Positions 57,422 through 64,000 of a stretch of 64,000 bases of DNA are shown in pieces. How positions within the stretch are numbered: the first letter of the stretch is position 1; every line of letters starts with the position of its first letter. The position numbers were made by a program, and so were the translations under genes. This stretch comes from Ascochyta rabiei (lineage: Eukaryota > Ascomycota > Dothideomycetes > Pleosporales > Didymellaceae): contig NC_082406.1 in NCBI RefSeq assembly GCF_004011695.2, positions 434,001 to 498,000 on the forward strand, read 5' to 3'. The notes beneath the pieces are model-generated. The model worked only from the letters and a program-made list of their open reading frames with translations, was not told where the DNA came from and did no database searches.

Positions 57422-58331
57422 GTACGAATTCGACCAATCTGCTAATAGTCGTTCAGTCGTGACACCCTCGCCTCTGACATGCAGTCCTCGAAACCCGCCC
57501 CTCTCGACCCACCTCTCACCAAGTCAAAGCCCAACAATCTCCAGCCACCCCCTTGCACCCCCAGCACACCAGCACACCAGACTTCCAAAAGCCAAACACA
57601 CACAACGCCCAACCTTTACAAACCCCCCGTTCTCGCTGGACCCCGCAACAGACTCGCCCGTACCTGTCACTCTGCCCCACCATCTGCGCACTCCACCCTA
57701 ACGAGAGAGACAAAAGTCTCTCTGGCTAGCGATGAATCAATCGGTGGTCTGACTTGCGCAAGCACAGCACAGCACAGCACAGAGCACAGCACAGAGCATA
57801 GCGCAAGCATAGCGCAAGCACAGTGCAACCTCGAAGCCTCGTCCATCATAGCTGTGAAGTAGGTAGGTAGCCCAACCGCTCCAAGTTCGCTGGGAACAGT
57901 GCTTCGCAAACAGCTCAGCCCGGCCGCCATCTTAGCCGCTACGCTGTTTCGCCCTGCTTACGAGGATCGGACTTGTAGAAGTGTGAGCGACGAGGTGTGT
58001 ATGGAGTGGGGATGCTCATACTCCCTCCGGACGAGTAGATCGGGGGCACGAGGATGGGCGATGAGATTCAGGGAAGGAAGGGACGTCAGATCAAGCAAAG
58101 TAAGTGGTATCAATGTAGAAAGTACGGATGTATTCATCTATCCAGATTCTTTGTAATGCTTGTCGACGTTGAAAACAGATACGAGAGATCAGACTAGCCC
58201 AATGAGATATGCACCTTGCTGAAAACCAAACGCCAGACTAGATCGTGTATCATACTATTACGGAGCGGGAAAGGATGCCTACGTCCGCTCGCTATGCAGC
58301 GCATCGATGATGTCAAACAGAGACGAGCATC
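57422..58331. other. intergenic, no convincing gene
   Basis: 57480-57720 is C-rich with Pro/Thr-rich open frames on the plus strand but no domain. A short AGCAC-type repeat follows at 57760-57820. The last part is the protease 3' flank. Confidence 0.45.
57760..57820. repeat. CAGCA/AGCACAG imperfect microsatellite
   Basis: Repeated CAGCACAG and AGCGCAAGCA words over about 60 nt. Confidence 0.75.
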
Positions 58332-60336
58332 TTACTCGCGAGCGACACGCTCCTTGAACTCCTTGAACATGACCTCCATCTCCTCAGCAACAAAGTCCTC
58401 AATCTCGGACTCGAGCTTGGAGAGCTTGCCGCCGACGCGGTGGGTGGCACGGCCGGCGGCGCCCTTGGCCTTCTCGAACTCATCAGCGACCTCCTTCTCA
58501 ATCTCAGAGACCGAGGGGATGGTGATGGTGTACTCGGAAGGCTCCTTCTCAGCAGCCTTTGTGGACTTGTAGCCACCCTTCTCAACGATCTCGGTGTAGT
58601 TGGAAGAGCCTCCACCGTTCCAGGCGAGGATGTTGGCGGTGTTGGAGGGCACGTCCTTGAGGGCACCGGTGGTACCGACGGCAATAAGGTTAGCCTTGAG
58701 CTTCTTGGGCGTGATGTCGGCAACCGCAAAGGACGAGTCCTTGGCGGGCTGGAGGGACAGGTAGTAGGCGAGGAGACCAGCAATGTGGGGCGAGGCCATC
58801 GAGGTACCAGAGATGGTGTTGGTGGCGTGCTCAGAGCCGATCCATGTGGAAAGGATGTTGAGGCCAGGGGCGAAGATGTCGTTGCACTTTCCGTAGTTGG
58901 AGAAGTAAGCACGCTCATCAAGGAGAGTGGAGGCACCGACAGTAACAGCGTTGGCAGCAGCAGCGGGCGAGTAGTTGCACGAGTCTGCGTTGTCGTTACC
59001 GGCAGCAACGGCAAAGTGGATGCCGGCATCGACGGCGGCGTTGACAGCGAGGTCAAGCGTGGTAGACTTGCCACCACCGAGAGACATGTTGGCAGCAGAG
59101 CCCTTGAAGCCCTTCTTCTTGCCGTTCTTAGCGGCCTTTACGGTGTCGGTGTGAGCCTGGGCAGCCCACTCGACACCCTTGACGACGTCGGACATGGTGC
59201 CAGAGCCGTTGGAGCGGAGGACCTTGACGGCGTAGACGTTGGCCTTCTTGGCGACACCGTACTTCTTTCCGGCGACTGTGCCAGAGCAGTGAGTGCCGTG
59301 ACCGTTGCCATCCTCGTCGGCATCGCCGTTGGGGACGGTCTTGCCCCAGTGGGCGCGGCCGTCGAAGTCGACGTGCTTGACGTTGGTGCCAGTGTCGATG
59401 ACGTAGACGTCGACACCCTCACCGCCATCGGCCGAGTAGAGGTACTTGTTCCAGGTACCAAAGCTCAGCGAGTCGCGGTGCGAGATACGAGCGAGACCCC
59501 ACGGGGCGTTCTTCTCCGTCTCGTAGTCGTCACCACCAAGGGTGTGGACCTCGGAGTCACGCTCGATGTAGTCGACCTATCGGAAGGCGTTAGCCCGAGC
59601 CACTAAGGCAGGTACAGGTACCTGGATGGCGCGTCACGTGCTGATTGCGTGGGATTGCGTGTTTCGGTTTAGCTGCCTATCTCCAGGCCCCAGCCCCAGC
59701 CATCGCCACGCGAACGCGCGGCTGACCTGGAGATCGGAAGCACCGTCTCGCGCTGGCGCGTGGAGTACAGCACTGCTCTTCACTCGCAGAAACGTGGCGT
59801 GGAGCTGCTGTCTTTCGACTGTGGCTGCCAACGGACGTAATCTTGCGGTGGAGCTGGCTGGAGCTGGCTGGAGCTGGCTGGAGCTGGCTGGAGCCGGCTG
59901 GAGCCGGCTGAAACCCGGGGTGCAACGAACATGGCCATGGGGGCTAAGAAAGTGGCTGGGAACTTACGTCAGGATGCCTGCGGATGGCCTCGATGGTCTC
60001 CTCGTCGAAGTGACCCGAGTAACCGAGGATGCCGCCGGCGATGTTGTATGTGTGCTTGAGACCCTCAAAGACGTCCGAGGTGATGGGGAACTGGGAGCGC
60101 TTTCGCAGCTCCATGCGGTCGCTCTGGGCCTTTGTGTGGATGCTCTGGACCCAGTCGTGGTGGGCCTTTGTGTGCTCGTGCTTGACGTGCTTCTTGAAGA
60201 CAACCATGTAGCTGTCGGCAATTTCCTTGCTGTGAGTCGACGACAGAATGGGAGCTGCATCGTTGTGGATGGTGCCGACCTGGATCATGGGCGAGGCCGC
60301 GGCCAGAGCCGGCAGCATAGCGTAGGCGTACTTCAT
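58332..60336 (-). CDS. vacuolar subtilisin-like serine protease (S8, proteinase K group)
   Basis: Model complement(join(58332..59576, 59968..60336)), 537 residues. MKYAYAMLPALAAASPM is the signal peptide. An I9-type propeptide follows (SYMVVFKKHVKHEHTKAH to about residue 130). The catalytic triad is intact: Asp 184 in VIDTGTNVKHVDF, His 216 in GHGTHCSGTVAG, Ser 382 in GTSMASPHIAG, with oxyanion Asn 317 in AAGND. A charged helical C-terminal extension of about 60 residues (EIEKEVADEFEKAKGAAGRA) is typical of vacuolar PrbA/Prb1-type enzymes, which include fungal allergens. The sole intron (391 nt) splits propeptide and mature parts and is far longer than others here. A CAC-repeat leader directly precedes the ATG. 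Long antisense frame 58440-59606 is a codon-bias shadow. Confidence 0.94.
59848..59912. repeat. 10-nt minisatellite in the protease intron
   Basis: About six units of GGAGCTGGCT (two variants with GGAGCCGGCT) inside the 391-nt intron. Confidence 0.9.
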
Positions 60337-60358
60337 GGTGGTGGTGGTGGTGGTGGTG
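60337..60358. repeat. trinucleotide repeat in the protease 5' leader
   Basis: Seven GTG/CAC units immediately before the start codon of the minus-strand protease gene, so probably transcribed as an unstructured CAC-rich leader. Confidence 0.85.
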
Positions 60359-61360
60359 TCTCGCGCTGCGAGGCTAGATAAAGAGTGGAAGAGGGAGTAC
60401 GGGAGAAGCTGGGCAAGTGCGATGACAAGTGTGGGATGCGTGGAGGAGCAAAGGATGGAGAGATGGAGAGATGGAGAGACGGAGTGATGGAGTGATGGAG
60501 AGGTGGAGAGGTGTAGAGGAGCAGATGACTGGAGAGCTTGGGGGAGCTGGAGCTCTTATCTCAAGGCCGCACATGATGCATCATTGCCAAGCTAGAGCTA
60601 CCCCAGTCTCCCTGCGCGCTAGGCCTATCGCGGACGCCGCACGCGCTCGCCATTGCGGCAGGGACAGCGACAGCGACAGCGACGGCGACGGTAGACGGTC
60701 AGCGCTGGTGGCCTCCAAGAGCTCGAGCTGCTAGGCATCGTATGATCCGGCCATGTTCTCGCTGTGACGACCGCCGTGTGCTGTGTCGAGGTCGTCGGGG
60801 CCGTCGAGGCTGGAGGCTGGAGGCTGGAGGCTGCTGGCGGCTGGCTGCTGGCGTCTCGAGTGTGCCCACGCCCCGCCGCGGCCGTAGCCGGCGTAGTGGC
60901 GTTGCACCACCACCTTGTGAAGGCCGGCTCGACATCAGCAGTCAGCAGCACAGCAGCGGCCCGCGTGAGACCGCCCGTGACCGCCCGTGACCGCCCGTGA
61001 CCTGGGTGGTGCGCACTGCATGCTGGCTACCTACGCAGAAGTCGAAGAAGTCGCAGAAGTCGCAGCACTCGGGCGTACACGCTCATTCTTGGGTGCATTG
61101 CGTGCACTGCCTGCATTCTTCCGCGCTGTAAAGTGGATGCCTGGAGCTTGGGTGTGTTTGAGCCTTGAGGCGCCGGCCCAAGCTCGGGCGCCTTCGCTAG
61201 CCTCACCTTTCTTTCCATGCGCGTGTGGTGGTGGTGTTTGGTGTTGGTAGCGGTGGTGGTGTATCGACGTAACCGGCCAGGGCCAAGACGACGGTGGATG
61301 ACAGCAGCCCACACGCACGACACGTTGCCGTGTTCGCGTCTCGAGGTCTTGAAGTTGCGG

Positions 61361-61408
61361 TCTTGAGCTCTTGAGGTCTTGAGGTCTTGAGGTCTTGAGG
61401 TCTTGAAC
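61361..61408. repeat. 10-nt tandem array (TCTTGAGGTC)
   Basis: About five units, the first with a changed GAGCTC; it runs straight into the 15-nt array. Confidence 0.88.
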
Positions 61409-61612
61409 TCTTACCTCTTGAACTCCTACCTCTTGAACTCTTACCTCTTGAACTCTTACCTCTTGAACTCTTACCTCTTGAACTCTTACCTCTTGAACTC
61501 TTACCTCTTGAACTCTTACCTCTTGAACTCCTACCTCTTGAACTCTTACCTCTTGAACTCTTACCTCTTGAACTCCTACATCTTCAAGTCTTACCTCTTG
61601 AACTCCTCCGCT
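61401..61612. repeat. 15-nt tandem array (TCTTGAACTCTTACC)
   Basis: About 14 units with very few changes (CTCCTACC variants; one ATCTTCAAGTC variant near the right end). The unit shares TCTTGA with the neighbouring 10-nt array. Confidence 0.93.
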
Positions 61613-61724
61613 CTGGTCTGTCTGTCCATGCCGCACGTCCCTGCCGAGAGATGATTGCCTGCCTCTCGCTGCGCCCTTGGTCCCTCACAAGCTCGTGCAG
61701 CGGCGGCCGCGACTGAAGGCAGCC

Positions 61725-64000
61725 ATGGCGACGACACGCCCGCACCGGTCCTCGACGGCGGCCTCGCGGGTCCCGCCCACCAACGACCAGATTGCAGAGC
61801 TGCGTGGGCTGGCCGACGACCTGCTCCGTGCCGCCGAGTCGTGCCCGCCGACGTCTGCCACGCTGCACAGCCAGGGCCACGCGCTGCGCCGCATGCGCCA
61901 GCTGCTCATAGACGCGAGCGACCAGACGCACACCAAAGACGCCTTCCGCCATGTGCGCGGCTTCGACGTGCTGCTCACCACCCTGCGCTCCCTCTCCGGC
62001 TTCTACACCCCCGCCGCCCTCGCCCCGCCCGACCGCGGCGACTTCTTCGACGTCATCAAGGCCACGCTGGACGTGCTGTCGGACGCCCTGAACGAGCACG
62101 CCGGCAACCGCCGCTTCTTCGCTCGCCGCGTCGACGACGGCGGCTGGAGTGCTCTCGAGCAGGCTTTGGCCAGCACCGGCATCCTGGGCGCACACGCCGA
62201 GAGCACCCGCGACGATGCAGGCCAGGAGCAGCTGTTCGGCAACCTCTTCGCCTTTGCCCTGGGCGACGAGGCCATGACACGCATCTTCAGACACGTCGAC
62301 AGTCATGTTGATAGTAATGTCGACACCAACCTCAACCAAGCACAGCCGCAGCACCACCGAGCCTCTACACGAGGAGGAGATGAAGGAGAAGGAGGACAGG
62401 ACGAAGACGAAGACAAAGACAAAGACAAAGACAAAGACAAAGACAAAGACAAAGACAAAGACAAAGACAAAGACAAAGACAAAGACAAAGACAAAGACAA
62501 AGACAAAGACAAAGACAAAGACAAAGACAAAGACAAAGACAAAGACAGAGACGAAGACGAAGAACAAGAAAAAGTAAAAGTAAAAGGAGAAGCAGGAGAT
62601 ACACTGCCCGCACATGTCCCCGTCTCCAGTCCACGCTCTGCGTACGACGACGCCGGCATCAACCTCGACCCCCTGCGCAGCCATCTGAGGAAGCTCTTCA
62701 GCGGCAATGAGGTCCTGCAGAACCCAGACATCATGCCCACCATCTTCCACTTCTGGCGCGGCCTCTCTGGCGACGACGCTCCTGGCACAAAGTCGAAGCC
62801 GCTCTCCGTCGCCGTCTTGCTTGCCGTACTCGACATCACCAAGCTCTCCTCCTACAACAAAGCCGGGCTGCACATCACTGGCATACTCAGCTTCATCCTG
62901 CCGCTGTTGTTCGAGAACAAGTGCGCCGCCACCGAGGCTGCTCTACTGCAGGAGCTCGCAGACACGCTGATCGAGTATGGCATCAGCAAGCTCGACGACG
63001 CCTACTACCTCTTCCGCAAAGCAGCCTCGTCCGAGCAGGCTGCCGAGTTCCTCCACCGAGGTATGCAAACTTCAAGAGCCCCTCACTTCATACAGTTCGA
63101 TCTGTCCCTCCACGGCTTCAGCGCTATCGAGCTCCCGGACATCGGCCGTCCCTTCCCACCCGTGTCTCAGGGAGGTGGCTACACATTCGCGACTTGGCTT
63201 CGAGTGGACAAGTACGACCTCAACTGTCACACGACCCTATTCGGTGCATACGATGATACGCAGACCTGTTTCTTGATGGCATATCTGGAGAAAGATACCC
63301 GCTGCTTCATCTTGCAGACATACATGGGCCACGCATCTGGCGTCGTCCCAAGCGTCCGCTTCAAGAAAGCGCCTCGTTTCGAAGAGGGCAGGTGGTACCA
63401 CATTGCCATCGTGCATCGCCGCGCAAAGGCTTTGGGCATGGGCAGCCACAAAGCTTCCATCTTTGTCGATGGCGAGTTCACAGAGACCATGAAGGCCCAC
63501 TATCCATCACACCCCCCCGTTCTAGACAGCAGCCAGGAGAGCTTTGCCTCCACGTCCTCAAGCACCCCGAAGCACCACATACTGGCCTTCTTGGGTACCC
63601 CACGCAATCTGGCTCCTCGATTGGGCAGGGACGTGCTCACTTCCAAGCTTTCCGTAGCGTCTTTTCACCTCTTCTCAGAGCCCTTGTCCGACGAACTAAT
63701 CGCTGTTTACCACAAGCTAGGCCCAAGGTATTGCGGTAACTTTCAGGACAGGCTCGGCTCATTCCAGACCTATCGCACATCAGCAGAGCTGCATGTCCAC
63801 AACGAGATACTACATCCTGGCAGGGAGGAGCGCTCGGACATCGTAACGGCGATTCGCTCCAACGCAAGCTATCTCATGCCAGAGTCGAAAATACTGCTAA
63901 GCTTCTCGCCCAGCTCGGTAATGGATGATGATGACAGAAACGCCGTTGACGAATCTCAGCTGATCAAGTCGCTGTCGAGAGATTCAGCAAGGTCCCTCCA
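61725..64000 (+). CDS. BPH1: BEACH-domain protein, beige homologue (BPH1-like), 5' part
   Basis: The frame is open from ATG 61725 (GCAGCCATGG) to the window end, at least 758 codons; the family is about 2,000-2,600 residues, so the PH-BEACH and WD40 parts lie beyond. An alpha-helical N-terminal region includes RHVRGFDVLLTTLRSLSGFY and FFDVIKATLDVLSDALNEHA. A (Lys-Asp)n insert follows at about residues 230-275, then PLRSHLRKLFSGNEVLQNPD. A concanavalin-like lectin domain spans about 455-660 with IQFDLSLHGFSAIELPDIG, GGGYTFATWLRVDKYD and RWYHIAIVHRRAK. LGPRYCGNFQDRLGSFQTY is a family signature. These proteins act in vesicle and vacuolar membrane traffic. A GTATGC...CATACAG pair near 63061-63095 would be a 35-nt intron that breaks the frame and was not used. 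Confidence 0.87.
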   Translation, partial: MATTRPHRSSTAASRVPPTNDQIAELRGLADDLLRAAESCPPTSATLHSQGHALRRMRQLLIDASDQTHTKDAFRHVRGFDVLLTTLRSLSGFYTPAALAPPDRGDFFDVIKATLDVLSDALNEHAGNRRFFARRVDDGGWSALEQALASTGILGAHAESTRDDAGQEQLFGNLFAFALGDEAMTRIFRHVDSHVDSNVDTNLNQAQPQHHRASTRGGDEGEGGQDEDEDKDKDKDKDKDKDKDKDKDKDKDKDKDKDKDKDKDKDKDKDKDKDRDEDEEQEKVKVKGEAGDTLPAHVPVSSPRSAYDDAGINLDPLRSHLRKLFSGNEVLQNPDIMPTIFHFWRGLSGDDAPGTKSKPLSVAVLLAVLDITKLSSYNKAGLHITGILSFILPLLFENKCAATEAALLQELADTLIEYGISKLDDAYYLFRKAASSEQAAEFLHRGMQTSRAPHFIQFDLSLHGFSAIELPDIGRPFPPVSQGGGYTFATWLRVDKYDLNCHTTLFGAYDDTQTCFLMAYLEKDTRCFILQTYMGHASGVVPSVRFKKAPRFEEGRWYHIAIVHRRAKALGMGSHKASIFVDGEFTETMKAHYPSHPPVLDSSQESFASTSSSTPKHHILAFLGTPRNLAPRLGRDVLTSKLSVASFHLFSEPLSDELIAVYHKLGPRYCGNFQDRLGSFQTYRTSAELHVHNEILHPGREERSDIVTAIRSNASYLMPESKILLSFSPSSVMDDDDRNAVDESQLIKSLSRDSARSL
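62412..62546 (+). repeat. in-frame GACAAA hexanucleotide array coding (Asp-Lys)n
   Basis: About 22 perfect GACAAA units in the BPH1-like gene, flanked by GAAGAC units. A six-nt unit keeps the frame at any copy number. Confidence 0.95.

Larger units (their letters stand above)
60337..61724. other. divergent intergenic region rich in simple tandem repeats
   Basis: Lies between the protease and the BEACH-family gene. It contains (GTG)n right at 60337-60358, GGAGA-type repeats at 60452-60520, GACAGC units near 60660-60690, GGAGGCT units near 60808-60832, CCGCCCGTGA units near 60968-61000, and the two arrays at 61361-61612. No gene recognised; the open frames here are repeat translations such as VQEVRVQEV. 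Confidence 0.6.

Noticed and set aside
58440..59606. A 388-codon plus-strand ORF
   Set aside because: Antisense shadow of the subtilisin gene, whose catalytic motifs are all in place on the minus strand.
61031..61636. A minus-strand ORF with VQEVRVQEV repeats
   Set aside because: It is the translation of the 15-nt array and its flanks; no domain on either side.
62303..62842. Ser/Leu or Cys/Leu repeat ORFs on the minus strand
   Set aside because: They are complementary readings of the GACAAA array in the BPH1-like gene.
63061..63095. A 35-nt intron (GTATGC...CATACAG) in the BPH1-like gene
   Set aside because: Its removal shifts the frame out of the conserved lectin domain; the unspliced reading is continuous and family-like.

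Overview
This window looks like nuclear DNA of a filamentous ascomycete, most likely a dothideomycete (Pleosporales-type). Genes carry short GT-AG introns of mostly 45-61 nt. Gene-rich, GC-balanced blocks alternate with long AT-rich blocks of retrotransposon relics. In those relics CAG and TGG codons have become TAG throughout, the mark of repeat-induced point mutation (RIP; CpA to TpA on both strands).

Layout. 1-8626 is an AT-rich relic block: the 3' half of a Ty3/gypsy element (copy A, ending in a 156-nt LTR), unidentified degenerate coding DNA, and a gag-protease fragment of a second gypsy family. 8627-22114 is a gene block: a PRP3 splicing factor gene head-to-head with the gene for the largest subunit of RNA polymerase I (RPA190), then a Tyr/Ser/Pro-rich cell-surface protein gene broken by three in-frame TAA codons. 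22371-37623 is a three-level nest. The outermost layer is a foldback element with about 350-nt inverted arms between TA dinucleotides. Inside it lies a gypsy element (copy B; 155-nt LTRs, duplication ACTTT). Inside the RT gene of copy B lies a second, opposite-strand chromodomain gypsy element (C; 202-nt LTRs, duplication ATTAA). Copy A and copy B are the same family, so 3.8 kb is directly repeated about 33 kb apart.

37626-64000 is an accessory and metabolic gene block. It holds a transcription factor with two complete Zn2Cys6 clusters, a nearby divergent MFS transporter, a truncated AtuA/DUF1446-like relic, a degenerate telomere-like patch, a DUR3 urea transporter, a PL4 rhamnogalacturonan lyase, a DUF7587-like gene with a broken relative beside it, a damaged membrane-protein gene, a vacuolar subtilisin, and the 5' part of a BEACH-family (BPH1-like) gene that runs off the window.

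How the genes relate. PRP3 and RPA190 are housekeeping genes sharing a 441-nt divergent promoter region. The transcription factor and the MFS transporter may be a local regulator-target pair. DUR3 has several GATA sites upstream, in keeping with nitrogen control. The lyase and the secreted or vacuolar protease fit a plant-associated or saprotrophic life style. No RNA gene, CRISPR array or intact transposase was found. All protein identities come from reading translations by eye; no database search was run.
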